Positions 15,912 through 24,490 of a stretch of 64,000 nt of DNA are shown piece by piece. The translations under genes were made by a program, and so were the position numbers. The notes beneath the pieces were generated by a model. That model was not told the DNA's origin. It was given only the letters and a program-made list of their open reading frames with translations, and did no database searches. Within the stretch, counting starts at the first letter, position 1, and every line of letters begins with the position of its first letter. The stretch comes from Microbacterium sp. CSI-V (GTDB taxonomy: Bacteria > Actinomycetota > Actinomycetes > Actinomycetales > Microbacteriaceae), in NCBI RefSeq assembly GCF_001984105.1, contig NZ_MTQM01000009.1, forward strand, positions 434,001-498,000. The letters are read 5' to 3'.

Positions 15912-17015
15912 TCAGGGAGAGAGACGCTCCGCCGCTGCCGCGATCCGCTCGTCGGTCGCGGTGAGCGAGAAGCGGACGTGCTGGGGGAAATGGCTGCCGT
16001 AGAAGTGTCCCGGACCGACCAGGATGCCGAGATCGGCGAGCCGCCCGACGCTCTCCCACGCGTCGCGACCCTCCGTCGCCCAGAGGTAGAGGCCACCCTC
16101 GCTGCGGTCGACGCGGAACCCGGCGGCCGCGACCGCGGGCTTGAGGACGGCGCGCCGTCGTGCGTAGCGCTCGCGCTGCTCGGCGACGTGCGCGTCGTCG
16201 CCGAGGGCGACTGTCATCGCCCGCTGCACGGGGGCGGGTGGCATGAGACCGAGGTGCTTTCGACCGGTCAAGAGGCGCGCCACGAGCTCGGGATCGCCGG
16301 CGAGGAATGCGGCGCGATATCCCGCGAGGTTCGACTGCTTGCTCAGAGAGTAGACCGAGAGCACCCCGGTGAGATCGTCGCCGACGACCGCCGGGTCGAG
16401 AACACTCGGCACCCCCGCGGTGTCCCACGGCGCATCCCAGCCCAGTTCGGCGTAGCACTCGTCGGACGCGATCACCGCGCCCAATGCGCGCGCCCGGGTC
16501 ACGGCATCCGTCAGCTCGTCCGTGGACAGCACGCGGCCGTCGGGGTTTCCCGGCGAGTTGATCCAGACGAGGCGCGTGTTCGCGGCCCACTCGGCCGGAT
16601 CGTCGGATGCCACGGCCTCCGCGCCGACGAGACGGGCACCGACCTCGTAGGTCGGGTAGGCCGCCCGAGGGTGCACGACGGCGTCACCGGGACCGAGGCC
16701 GAGCAGCAGCGGCAGGAGTGCGACCAGCTCTTTCGAGCCGACCGTGGGCAGCACGTGCGCGGGAGTCAGACCGGGGACGCCGCGGCGGCGCGCATACCAG
16801 TCGACGATCGCCTCGCGCAGCGCGGGCGTCCCCATCGTCTGGGGGTAGGCATGCGCGTCGGTCGCCGCGGCCAGGGCCTCGGCCACGACCGCGGGAGTCG
16901 GGTCGACGGGCGAACCGATCGACAGGTCGACGATCCCGCCGGGGTGCCGTCGGGCGCGCTCGGCGTACGGCGCGACCGCGTCCCAGGGGTAGTCGGCGAG
17001 GTCCGCGACGCCCAC
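15912..17015 (-). CDS. dapC: succinyldiaminopimelate transaminase
   Basis: 367 residues, a class I/II PLP aminotransferase. The PLP lysine is in SLSKQSNLAGYR, the substrate Asn in INSPGNPDGR and the PLP-ring Asp in ASDECYAELGW. The direct fdxA-dapC order on one strand, with three bases between the genes, is the arrangement I recall for actinobacterial dapC (Rv1177-Rv1178 in M. tuberculosis), and dapD and dapE are nearby. It would convert N-succinyl-2-amino-6-ketopimelate with glutamate. A generic aminotransferase call would be the fallback. Confidence 0.9.
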   Translation of the reverse strand: MGVADLADYPWDAVAPYAERARRHPGGIVDLSIGSPVDPTPAVVAEALAAATDAHAYPQTMGTPALREAIVDWYARRRGVPGLTPAHVLPTVGSKELVALLPLLLGLGPGDAVVHPRAAYPTYEVGARLVGAEAVASDDPAEWAANTRLVWINSPGNPDGRVLSTDELTDAVTRARALGAVIASDECYAELGWDAPWDTAGVPSVLDPAVVGDDLTGVLSVYSLSKQSNLAGYRAAFLAGDPELVARLLTGRKHLGLMPPAPVQRAMTVALGDDAHVAEQRERYARRRAVLKPAVAAAGFRVDRSEGGLYLWATEGRDAWESVGRLADLGILVGPGHFYGSHFPQHVRFSLTATDERIAAAAERLSP

Positions 17016-17018
17016 GGG

Positions 17019-17339
17019 TCAGTGACTCTGCGGAGGGAGCGCCGAGATCACCGGGTGATCCTTGGCGATGACACCGACCTTGGCGGCTCCGCCGGGCGAG
17101 CCGATGTCGTCGAAGAACTCGACGTTGGCCTTGTAGTAGTCGGACCACTCCTCGGGGAGGTCGTCCTCGTAGTAGATGGCCTCGACGGGGCAGACGGGCT
17201 CGCACGCACCGCAGTCGACGCATTCGTCGGGGTGGATGTAGAGCGACCGCTCACCCTCGTAGATGCAGTCGACGGGGCATTCGTCGATGCACGCGCGATC
17301 CTTGACATCGACACACGGGAGGGCGATCACGTAAGTCAC
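17019..17339 (-). CDS. fdxA: 7Fe ferredoxin, FdxA/FdxC type
   Basis: 106 residues. The N-terminal half carries the seven-iron pattern: C-x7-C-x3-CP in [17 protein letters not shown], then [12 protein letters not shown] for the 4Fe-4S cluster. The C-terminal half is the actinobacterial extension ([19 protein letters not shown], ending SALPPQSH). A cytoplasmic electron carrier. GTG start with TAGACT (minus, 17346-17351) 6 bases upstream, suggesting a leaderless transcript shared with dapC. Confidence 0.95.
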   Translation of the reverse strand: MTYVIALPCVDVKDRACIDECPVDCIYEGERSLYIHPDECVDCGACEPVCPVEAIYYEDDLPEEWSDYYKANVEFFDDIGSPGGAAKVGVIAKDHPVISALPPQSH

Positions 17340-17390
17340 CCGCTCAGTCTACGCGTGACGGCGACGGGGACCGGGCCCCGCGCCGGTGTC

Positions 17391-17786
17391 CTATGATCCG
17401 TCGGCGGGCTGCACGCGCAGCGTCGACACGTTCGGCCAGAAGGCCACGAGGGCGAGGAGGATCGGCCCGACGAACGTCCAGGCGATCGCGATCCACTCGG
17501 TGTCGGGGGTCGCGGCGGCCACGATCGCCGAGCCGCCGGGGCCGACCTGCGAGAACAGGTAGGTGGCGCCGATGATCCCGAGTCCGCCGGCGATCGCGTT
17601 GACGCGGTCCTGCGTCAGGGTGCGGAGAGCGATGAGGAGACCGGCGCACCCGATGGTTCCGAGGATGAGTCCCAGCGGGACGACCCCGACACGGAAGGCG
17701 TGGCCGACGGTGGCCGCGGTGCCGTAGAAGGCGCCGACGAGGAAGGCGACGACCCACCCGATGACGCGAACGATCCCTGAACCCAC
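17391..17786 (-). CDS. small integral membrane protein, four helices
   Basis: 131 residues with four predicted membrane segments (about 5-25, 32-55, 62-82, 98-118) and almost no soluble part. It resembles small actinobacterial membrane proteins of the DUF6113 type, but I am not certain of the family. GTG start with TAGACT (minus strand) 6 bases upstream, another leaderless candidate. No function can be assigned; the neighbours are fdxA and azlD. Confidence 0.7.
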   Translation of the reverse strand: MGSGIVRVIGWVVAFLVGAFYGTAATVGHAFRVGVVPLGLILGTIGCAGLLIALRTLTQDRVNAIAGGLGIIGATYLFSQVGPGGSAIVAAATPDTEWIAIAWTFVGPILLALVAFWPNVSTLRVQPADGS

Positions 17787-17807
17787 AGGGTCAGTCTAGG
17801 CGCGGGT

Positions 17808-18122
17808 TCATATGGCCCAGCCGAACGCCCTCAGGAGCGCGGCGGTCACGGCCGCGGCGGCCACGACCACGAGGAACGGTGCCCGGAGCCACAGCAGACC
17901 GGCCGCCACCACGACAGCGGGCAATCGCGCGTCGATCACGATCGCGGAGCCGGCACCCAGGGCCTGCACGACGACGAGCGCCGAGAGCAGGGCGACCGTC
18001 AACAGATCGGCGATGCGGGCGGGGCGCGGCGCATCGAGCCACGCCTGCGGGAGCAGATACCCGATCGCCTTCAGCCCGAGACAGAGGACGGATGCCGCGA
18101 GGACGGCGGTCCAGAGGGTCAT
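17808..18122 (-). CDS. azlD: branched-chain amino acid exporter small subunit
   Basis: 104 residues with three to four hydrophobic helices; LWTAVLAASVLCLGLKAIGY and LPAVVVAAGLLW fit the AzlD family. It works with AzlC to export branched-chain amino acids or their analogues (BrnFE in Corynebacterium). The ATG overlaps the azlC stop (ATGA), so both are made from one message, regulated by the divergent XRE-cupin gene. Confidence 0.88.
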   Translation of the reverse strand: MTLWTAVLAASVLCLGLKAIGYLLPQAWLDAPRPARIADLLTVALLSALVVVQALGAGSAIVIDARLPAVVVAAGLLWLRAPFLVVVAAAAVTAALLRAFGWAI

Positions 18123-18838
18123 GGCATCCCCTTCTCTTCGTCCGCGGCCGACGACGCGGGGCGCGGGTCGAACCATCCCAGCGCGACGGCGACGCCCGCC
18201 GCGGCGATGACGGGGATGCCGGGCATCACCCACGGCGTGAGCAGTGCGGCGACGACCGCAGCCCCGACCGCGACCGCGAGCGGCTGGCGTCCGCGCAGAC
18301 GCGGCCACAGCAGGGCGAGGAAAGCGGCGGCGGCCGCGGCATCCAGTCCCCACGCCCGCGGGTCGCCCAGGACGTCTCCGAGGAGCGCGCCGGCGAGCGT
18401 CGTCGCGTTCCACCCGAGCCAGATCGCGACGCCCGTGACCCAGAACCCGGTGCGTCGCGCCGCGAGCGTCGGTTGCGCGAGAGACACGGCCACCGACTCG
18501 TCGATCGTGAACGGCGTCGCGAGGGCACGTCGCCCGAGACCCGGGCCGATGACGGGCGACATCCGCATCGCGTAGGCGGCGTTGCGCACGCCCAGAAGCC
18601 CCGCGGACGCGATCGCCGCGGGAGCCGCGGCGAGTCCCCCGGCGGCGACGACCCCGACGAAGGCGAACTGCGAGCCGCCCGTGAACATCAGCAGGCTCAG
18701 CACGCACGTCTGCCAGACATCGAGCCCGGATGCCACGGACAGCGCCCCGAACGAGATGCCGTACGCGCTGGTCGCGAGGGCGACGGCGAGCCCCTGCCGC
18801 GTGGCGGCGCGGACCGGTGTTCGGTCTGGTGAACGCAT
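18119..18838 (-). CDS. azlC: branched-chain amino acid exporter large subunit
   Basis: 239 residues, about seven to eight membrane helices. GISFGALSVASGLDVWQTC and LMFTGGSQFAFVGV are signature AzlC segments, and MRMSPVIGP with a basic flank also fits. The chosen start is the ATG at 18838; the frame stays open further upstream but runs through the divergent regulator. Expected to export leucine, isoleucine, valine or methionine, or azaleucine. The start lies 65 bases from the regulator's start with an inverted repeat between them. Confidence 0.9.
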   Translation of the reverse strand: MRSPDRTPVRAATRQGLAVALATSAYGISFGALSVASGLDVWQTCVLSLLMFTGGSQFAFVGVVAAGGLAAAPAAIASAGLLGVRNAAYAMRMSPVIGPGLGRRALATPFTIDESVAVSLAQPTLAARRTGFWVTGVAIWLGWNATTLAGALLGDVLGDPRAWGLDAAAAAAFLALLWPRLRGRQPLAVAVGAAVVAALLTPWVMPGIPVIAAAGVAVALGWFDPRPASSAADEEKGMP

Positions 18839-18863
18839 GATCGGATTCTCGAACGGGACGCGT

Positions 18864-18881
18864 CGTTCGTCAAGTCGAACG
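18864..18881. promoter_or_regulatory. candidate operator between azlC and its regulator
   Basis: Inverted repeat CGTTCG-TCAAGT-CGAACG (seven-base arms if the flanking T/A is counted) sits in the 64-base gap between the divergent azlC and XRE-cupin start codons, the natural place for an autoregulatory operator. Confidence 0.5.
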
Positions 18882-18902
18882 AACGGAGAGCATAATGAAC
18901 GC

Positions 18903-19457
18903 ATGAGCGACCTCGGTGACCGCATCGCGGCAACCCTGCGCCGCGAACGGGAGCGGCGCGACTTGAGCGTCTCCGAGCTGGCGCGCCGTGCCGGCGTGGC
19001 CAAGGCGACCGTGTCGCAGCTCGAGAACGGCGGCGGCAACCCCAGCGTCGAGACACTGTGGGCTCTGGCCACGGGTCTCGAGGTGCCCTTCGCGGTGCTG
19101 GTCGACGAGGGCGTGCGCTCCCCCACGCTGATCCGCGCGGGGGACGCCCCGTCCGCCGCGGTCCCCGCGTCGGCCGCCGACTACCTCGCCGTGCTGCTCT
19201 CGGCCAGTCCCCCGCACGCACGACGCGACATCTACCTGCTGCGCGCCGAGCCCGGGAAGCCCCGCCTGTCCGACCCGCACCAGCGCGGCACGGTCGAGCA
19301 TGTCGTGCTGGTGAGCGGGCACGGCCGCGTCGGCCCCGTGGATGCGCCGTACGAGCTGCACCCGGGCGACTACCTGTCGTACGCGGGAGATGCACCGCAC
19401 GTCTTCGAGGCGCTTGTTCCCAGGACGAGCGCGGTCCTGGTGTCCGAGTCGCGCTGA
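18903..19457 (+). CDS. XRE-family regulator with C-terminal cupin domain
   Basis: 184 residues. Residues 5-62 are a helix-turn-helix of the XRE type (SVSELARRAGVAKATVSQLE); residues about 110-180 form a cupin (HVVLVSGHGRVG, HPGDYLSYAGDAPHVFEA) that would sense a small ligand. This architecture is common for regulators of adjacent AzlCD exporters, and the divergent placement with an inverted repeat in the gap supports local control. Ligand and sign of regulation are unknown; repression relieved by an amino acid is the likely case. Confidence 0.88.
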   Translation: MSDLGDRIAATLRRERERRDLSVSELARRAGVAKATVSQLENGGGNPSVETLWALATGLEVPFAVLVDEGVRSPTLIRAGDAPSAAVPASAADYLAVLLSASPPHARRDIYLLRAEPGKPRLSDPHQRGTVEHVVLVSGHGRVGPVDAPYELHPGDYLSYAGDAPHVFEALVPRTSAVLVSESR

Positions 19458-19477
19458 CCCGCGCCGCGGTAAGGCAT

Positions 19478-19534
19478 CGAGTGTCCAAGACACGCGGACC
19501 GCGCCCGCGAGCATCCGCGTGCCTTGGACACCGA
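19478..19534. repeat. pair of inverted GTGTCC palindromic repeats
   Basis: Between the XRE-cupin and DUF2200 genes. One copy reads GAGTGTCCAAGACACGCGGA (19480-19499); a second, inverted and slightly changed copy lies at 19514-19534 (reverse complement begins TCGGTGTCCAAGGCACG). Each copy is itself a palindrome (GTGTC-CAA-GACAC), and together the two can fold into a stem of about 20 pairs. Five more copies occur at 44429-44622. Confidence 0.85.
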
Positions 19535-19615
19535 AGCGCCGGGAGGCCGCAGCACCGGCGTGACGGATCGTCGCACCTGTCGCTCCCGGAGACGGACAGG
19601 GGTAGCGTTCCGCGC

Positions 19616-19969
19616 ATGCACCGCATCTTCGACACACCCGTCGCGGGCGTCTACCCGCTCTACCTCGCGAAGGTCGAGCGCAAAGGCCGCACGCGCGATG
19701 AACTGGATGCCGTCATCCGGTGGCTCACGGGATTCGACGACGCGGAGCTGTCGCGCCACATCGCGGCATCCACGTCGTTCCGGGAGTTCTTCGAGGCTGC
19801 ACGACTGAACCCGCTCGCGGCGAACGTGACGGGCGTCGTGTGCGGCATCCGCGTGGAACAGATCGAAGACCCGCTGATGTACCGCATCCGCCTTCTCGAC
19901 AAGCTCGTCGACGAGCTGGCGAAAGGGCGACCCCTCGCGAAAGTGCTTCGCGAGGGGTCGACCGTCTGA
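19616..19969 (+). CDS. DUF2200 family protein
   Basis: 117 residues. HRIFDTPVAGVYPLYLAKVERKGRT and VIRWLTGFDD match the DUF2200 family, small cytoplasmic proteins of unknown function with a ribbon-helix-like look. TAGCGT at 19603-19608 lies 7 bases before the ATG. The last 14 codons include a perfect hairpin (19928-19960) that may double as the terminator. Convergent with typA, with nine bases between the two coding regions. Confidence 0.88.
   Translation: MHRIFDTPVAGVYPLYLAKVERKGRTRDELDAVIRWLTGFDDAELSRHIAASTSFREFFEAARLNPLAANVTGVVCGIRVEQIEDPLMYRIRLLDKLVDELAKGRPLAKVLREGSTV
19928..19960 (+). terminator. hairpin inside the 3' end of the DUF2200 gene
   Basis: Perfect 14-base arms (CGACCCCTCGCGAA at 19928-19941, its complement at 19947-19960) with a five-base loop, entirely within coding sequence and 10 bases before the stop. 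There is no other hairpin before the convergent typA end, so it may terminate transcription from either side. Confidence 0.55.
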
Positions 19970-19978
19970 CAAGGAGAC

Positions 19979-21892
19979 TCAGGCGTTGGCGTCCTGGCGC
20001 TTGGCGCGCGAAGCGGCACGACCGCGCTCGGTCGCGTCGAGCACGACCTTGCGGATGCGGACCTTCTCGGGCGTGACCTCGACGCATTCGTCGTCGCGGG
20101 CGAACTCGAGCGACTCCTCCAGCGTGAGAACACGCGGGGGCGTCATCGACTCGAAGGAGTCCGACGTCGACGAACGCATGTTCGTCAGCTTCTTCTCCTT
20201 GGTGATGTTGACGTCCATGTCGTCGGCGCGCGAGTTCTCGCCGATGACCATGCCCTCGTAGACCTCTTCGGTCGGCTGCACGAAGAAGCTCATGCGCTCC
20301 TGCAGGGCGATCATGGCGAACGGGGTCACCACGCCCATGCGGTCGGCGACGATCGAGCCGTTCTGGCGGGTCGTGATCGAGCCCGCCCAGTCGTCGTAGC
20401 CGTGCGAGATGGCGTTGGCGATGCCGGTGCCGCGCGTGATCGTGAGGAACTCGCTGCGGAAGCCGATCAGGCCGCGGGAGGGGACGACGAACTCCATGCG
20501 CACCCAGCCGGTGCCGTGGTTGGTCATGTTGTCCATGCGGCCCTTGCGCGCGGCCATGAGCTGCGTGATCGCGCCGAGGTGCTCCTCGGGTGCGTCGATC
20601 GTCAGGTGCTCGTACGGCTCCTTGAGCTTGCCGTCCTCGCCGCGCTTGGTGACGACCTGGGGCTTTCCGACCGTGAGCTCGAAGCCCTCGCGACGCATGT
20701 TCTCGACGAGGATCGCCAGCGCGAGCTCGCCGCGGCCCTGGACCTCCCAGGCATCCGGGCGTCCGATGTCGACGACCTTGAGCGAGACGTTACCGATGAG
20801 CTCGCGGTCGAGGCGGTCCTTGACCATGCGGGCGGTGAGCTTGTGGCCCTTGACCTTGCCCATGAGGGGCGAGGTGTTCGTGCCGATGGTCATCGAGATG
20901 GCGGGGTCGTCGACCGTGATCGCCGGCAGCGGCCGGACGTCCTCGGGGTCGGCGATGGTCTCACCGATCGTGATGTCGGGGAAACCCGCGATGGCGACGA
21001 TGTCGCCGGGGCCGGCGTCGTCGGCGGGGTAGCGCTCGAGCGCGCGGGTCTTGAGCAGCTCGGTGATGCGGGCGTTGCTCGTCGTGCCGTCCGAGCGTAC
21101 CCAGGCCACGGTCTGACCCTTCTTGAGCGTGCCGTTGAAGACGCGCAGCAGGGCGAGGCGGCCGAGGAAGGGGCTGGAGTCGAGGTTGGTGACCCAGGCC
21201 TGCAGCGGCGCCTCGTCGTCGTACGAAGGAGCGGGCACGTGCTCGAGGATCGCGCCGAAGAGCGGCTCGAGATCCTCGTTGTCGGGGAGTGCGCCGTTGT
21301 CGGGACGGTTCAGGGATGCCGCGCCGGCACGACCCGAGGCGTAGACCACCGGCACGTCGAGCAGCGCGTCGACGTCGAGGTCGGGCACGTCGTCGACGAG
21401 GTCGGACGCGAGACCCAGCAGCAGGTCGTGGGCCTCCTCCTCGACCTCGGCGATGCGCGCGTCCGGGCGGTCGGTCTTGTTGACCAGCAGGATGACGGGG
21501 AGCTTCGCCTCGAGCGCCTTGCGCAGCACGAAGCGCGTCTGGGGCAGCGGACCCTCCGACGCGTCGACGAGCAGCACGACACCGTCGACCATGGACAGAC
21601 CGCGCTCGACCTCTCCGCCGAAGTCGGCGTGACCCGGGGTGTCGATGACGTTGATCGTCACCGGAACCTCGGTGTGGATGCCGTTGTACGTGATCGCCGT
21701 GTTCTTGGCGAGGATCGTGATGCCCTTTTCACGCTCGAGGTCGTTGGAGTCCATCGCGCGCTCTTCGACGTGCGCGTGGTCGCCGAACGAGCCGGTCTGG
21801 CGGAGCATGGCGTCGACGAGCGTCGTCTTGCCGTGGTCGACGTGCGCGACGATCGCGACGTTACGGAGGTCAGGACGAAGGGCGTGCGCCAT
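19979..21892 (-). CDS. typA: ribosome-associated translational GTPase TypA/BipA
   Basis: 637 residues. G1 is [12 protein letters not shown]2/G3 are visible as [12 protein letters not shown] and [11 protein letters not shown], and G4 is [10 protein letters not shown]. Downstream come EF-G-like domains III and V and the BipA C-terminal domain ([18 protein letters not shown]). It binds ribosomes and helps assembly and stress translation. The start at MAHALRPDL is chosen because it begins the conserved G domain with a GGAGA a few bases upstream; the frame is open 41 codons further out without family similarity. TAGACT on the minus strand near 21950 is a candidate -10. Confidence 0.95.
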   Translation of the reverse strand: MAHALRPDLRNVAIVAHVDHGKTTLVDAMLRQTGSFGDHAHVEERAMDSNDLEREKGITILAKNTAITYNGIHTEVPVTINVIDTPGHADFGGEVERGLSMVDGVVLLVDASEGPLPQTRFVLRKALEAKLPVILLVNKTDRPDARIAEVEEEAHDLLLGLASDLVDDVPDLDVDALLDVPVVYASGRAGAASLNRPDNGALPDNEDLEPLFGAILEHVPAPSYDDEAPLQAWVTNLDSSPFLGRLALLRVFNGTLKKGQTVAWVRSDGTTSNARITELLKTRALERYPADDAGPGDIVAIAGFPDITIGETIADPEDVRPLPAITVDDPAISMTIGTNTSPLMGKVKGHKLTARMVKDRLDRELIGNVSLKVVDIGRPDAWEVQGRGELALAILVENMRREGFELTVGKPQVVTKRGEDGKLKEPYEHLTIDAPEEHLGAITQLMAARKGRMDNMTNHGTGWVRMEFVVPSRGLIGFRSEFLTITRGTGIANAISHGYDDWAGSITTRQNGSIVADRMGVVTPFAMIALQERMSFFVQPTEEVYEGMVIGENSRADDMDVNITKEKKLTNMRSSTSDSFESMTPPRVLTLEESLEFARDDECVEVTPEKVRIRKVVLDATERGRAASRAKRQDANA

Positions 21893-22004
21893 GGAGGGTC
21901 TCCAGGAAAATTCGGGGTGGCGCCCGGAATCGGGCCATCCCAGTCTACCGGGCGCCCGCCGGGGAACCGGCAGGCGACGCTCAGGAACCGTCCGGGGACG
22001 CGAA

Positions 22005-22036
22005 AGGGGCGGCATCCCCTCGGGATCGCCGCCCCT
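22005..22036 (-). terminator. terminator behind the dipeptide ABC ATPase gene
   Basis: Arms AGGGGCGGC (22005-22013) and GCCGCCCCT (22028-22036) with an inner ATCCC/GGGAT pairing; on the minus strand the stem is followed by TTCGCG. It lies 15 bases past the ATPase stop and before typA. Confidence 0.7.
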
Positions 22037-22050
22037 CTGCCGACCGGCGG

Positions 22051-23805
22051 TCAGGACGCCGGGGTGTTCTTCAGCAGCTCGTGGCGCAGTTCGCGACGGG
22101 CCGCCTGGACCTCGACGTCGGGGACGGGGATGGCCGCGATGAGACGCTGCGTGTAAGGCTCCTTCGGAGCGCGCAGGATCTGGTCACGGGTCCCCTGCTC
22201 CGCGATCTTGCCGCGGTTGAGGACCACGATGCGGTCGGCCATGGCATCCACCACCGCGAGGTCGTGGCTGATGAACAGGCACGCGAACCGGTGCTCCTGC
22301 TGGAGCTCGCTGAGAAGCTCGAGCACGCGGGCCTGCACCGAGACGTCCAGGGCGCTCGTCGGCTCGTCGGCGACGAGAAGGCGCGGCTGGAGCGACAGGG
22401 CGCGGGCGATGCCGACACGCTGCTTCTGCCCACCCGAGAGCTCGTGCGGGTAGCGGTTGCGGTAGCTGCGCGGCAGTCGCACCTCGTCGAGGAGCTTCTC
22501 GACGCGCGCATCGAGGGCCGCGCCCTTCGCCTCGCCGGCGAGGAACAGCGGCTCGCCGATGGACTCGCCGATCGGGAGGCGCGGGTTCAGCGACGACGAC
22601 GGGTCCTGGAAGACGATGCCCACCCGACGGCGCAGCGACTTGATGAGCTTGCGCGAGCCGCTGGAGATGTCGACGCCGTCGACGACGAGACGGCCGTCGG
22701 CGATCGGCTGGAGCCCGATGGCCGCGCGACCGATGGTCGACTTGCCCGAACCGGACTCGCCCACCAGGCCCACGATCTCGCCCTCGGCGATGCCGAGCGT
22801 GACATCGTCGACCGCGCGGAAGGCGGCGACCCGGCCCTTCTTGCCGTACTCGATCGACACGTTCTCGAGCGTGAGCACCGGGTGCGCGATCTCCGGCGCC
22901 TCGGCGGCCAGACGGATCGTCTCCGTGCGCGCGGGACCGCTCGCGACGGCCGCGGCCAGCGACTCCACGACGTCGACGGTCGCCTCGCCCTCGAGCGTCT
23001 CCCCCAGCCTGGGCACGGACGCGAGCAGCTCCTTGGTGTAGTCGTCCTGCGGGTCGCCGAGAACCCGCGTGGCGGGACCCTGCTCCACGACCTCGCCCGA
23101 CTTCATCACGACGATCCAGTCGGCGAGATCGGCCACGACACCCATGTCGTGCGTGATCAGCAGGACCGCCGAGTCGAGGCGGTCGCGGAGGTCGCGGATG
23201 AGGTCGAGGATCTCGGCCTGCACCGTCACGTCCAGAGCCGTCGTCGGCTCGTCGGCGATGAGGAGCGCGGGCTCGAGGCTGATGGACTGCGCGATCATGG
23301 CGCGCTGACGCTGGCCGCCCGACAGCTGGTGCGGGTAGGACGCGAACGCCTTCGCGGGATCGGGGAGCCCCACCATGTCGAGGAGCTCCATCGCGCGGAC
23401 CTTCGCCTCGGAGGGCGCCATGGTCGTGTGCGCGCGCAGCGCCTCGATGATCTGCGACCCGACCGTCAGCACCGGGTTCAGCGCCGTCATCGGCTCCTGG
23501 AAGATCGCGGCGACCTCGGGACCGCGCAACTGCCGCATCTGGTTCGTGCTGAGCGTCGTGACCTCGCGGCCGTTGACCTTGATGCTTCCGCGCACACGAC
23601 TGTTGCGCGGCAGGAGATCGAGCACCGCCATGGAGCTCACGCTCTTGCCCGAGCCGGACTCGCCGACGACGGCGACGACCTGGCCGCGGGCGATGGAGTA
23701 GGTGAGGTTCTTCGCCGCGGGGACCCAGACGTCGTCCACCGCGAAGTCGACGCTGACGTCGGTCATCTCGAGCGCGGGAACGCCCGTCTTCTCGGTCGTG
23801 CTCAT
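22051..23805 (-). CDS. dipeptide/oligopeptide ABC transporter, fused double ATPase (DppD-DppF)
   Basis: 584 residues with two complete ABC ATPase domains in tandem. First: Walker A GESGSGKSV, signature LSGGQRQR, Walker B LLIADEPTTALDV. Second: Walker A GESGSGKST, signature LSGGQKQRVGIARAL, Walker B LLVADEPTSALDV. Each is followed by an oligopeptide-type C-terminal extension. Powers uptake through the permeases encoded at 24491-27116. The start is MSTTEKTG at 23805. It is separated from the permease genes by a PH-domain gene on the other strand, so it either has its own promoter or is read through that gene in antisense. Confidence 0.92.
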   Translation of the reverse strand: MSTTEKTGVPALEMTDVSVDFAVDDVWVPAAKNLTYSIARGQVVAVVGESGSGKSVSSMAVLDLLPRNSRVRGSIKVNGREVTTLSTNQMRQLRGPEVAAIFQEPMTALNPVLTVGSQIIEALRAHTTMAPSEAKVRAMELLDMVGLPDPAKAFASYPHQLSGGQRQRAMIAQSISLEPALLIADEPTTALDVTVQAEILDLIRDLRDRLDSAVLLITHDMGVVADLADWIVVMKSGEVVEQGPATRVLGDPQDDYTKELLASVPRLGETLEGEATVDVVESLAAAVASGPARTETIRLAAEAPEIAHPVLTLENVSIEYGKKGRVAAFRAVDDVTLGIAEGEIVGLVGESGSGKSTIGRAAIGLQPIADGRLVVDGVDISSGSRKLIKSLRRRVGIVFQDPSSSLNPRLPIGESIGEPLFLAGEAKGAALDARVEKLLDEVRLPRSYRNRYPHELSGGQKQRVGIARALSLQPRLLVADEPTSALDVSVQARVLELLSELQQEHRFACLFISHDLAVVDAMADRIVVLNRGKIAEQGTRDQILRAPKEPYTQRLIAAIPVPDVEVQAARRELRHELLKNTPAS

Positions 23806-23867
23806 GAGGCTGTCCTCTCCGTCCCGCGCAGCGGGAGTGAGTGATCGGGGAATGAAAGAATCAGGGG

Positions 23868-24470
23868 ATGCCACGCCAGACGTTCCGTTCGACGTTCACC
23901 CGCACCCTGTGCGGCATCCTGTGGGTGCTGATCGCCGTGGTCGCGATCGGCCTGCTGGCCGTTCCCGCGGCGGCGGTCTCGCCCGCGCTCGTGATCGTCG
24001 GCGCTCTCGGCTGCGCGGCGCTGGTCTACGGCATCCTGTGGTCGCCCTCGATCACCGTCGACGACGACGGTGTCCGGGTCGACAACATCGCGCTCGCGTA
24101 CGACGTGCCCTGGGCCGCGCTGATCCACGTCGACACGCGCTACGCGCTCCAGCTGCACACTCCGGGCCGCCGCATCGGTGTGACCGCCGCACCCGCGCCG
24201 GGAGCCACCGGCTCCCTGCGCGCCGCGCGGGCGCACCGCCGGAGCGAGGGCACGACGGCTCCCGGAACGCGTCCGGGCGAACTGCCCACGACCGACTCCG
24301 GCCGCGCCGCCGCACTCGTCCGCGACCGCTGGTACGCCCTGCGCGACGCCGGCCGCGTCGAGGCCGGCATCGCCGAGACGGTGCCCGTAGGTGTCCGCCC
24401 GCGGGTCGACAACCTGCTTCTGCTGGCCGCGGGTGCGGTCGGCGTCGTGCTGGCGATCGTCCTGGGCTGA
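23868..24470 (+). CDS. PH-domain membrane protein
   Basis: 200 residues. Two N-terminal membrane helices (about 15-35 and 38-58) precede a bacterial PH-like domain (SPSITVDDDGVRVDNIALAY, VPWAALIHVDTRYAL), then a variable linker and a last helix (NLLLLAAGAVGVVLAIVLG). This matches small actinobacterial PH-domain proteins. It stands alone on the plus strand inside the dipeptide ABC cluster, 21 bases from the DppC-like stop and 63 bases from the ATPase start. Function unknown; the membrane helices suggest an envelope role. Confidence 0.8.
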   Translation: MPRQTFRSTFTRTLCGILWVLIAVVAIGLLAVPAAAVSPALVIVGALGCAALVYGILWSPSITVDDDGVRVDNIALAYDVPWAALIHVDTRYALQLHTPGRRIGVTAAPAPGATGSLRAARAHRRSEGTTAPGTRPGELPTTDSGRAAALVRDRWYALRDAGRVEAGIAETVPVGVRPRVDNLLLLAAGAVGVVLAIVLG

Positions 24471-24490
24471 CATCGCGAGGATGCCGCGCG

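Noticed and set aside
20402..22156. A 584-codon open frame antisense to typA
   Set aside because: Asp/Arg/Val-rich shadow of typA third-position GC; typA itself is certain.
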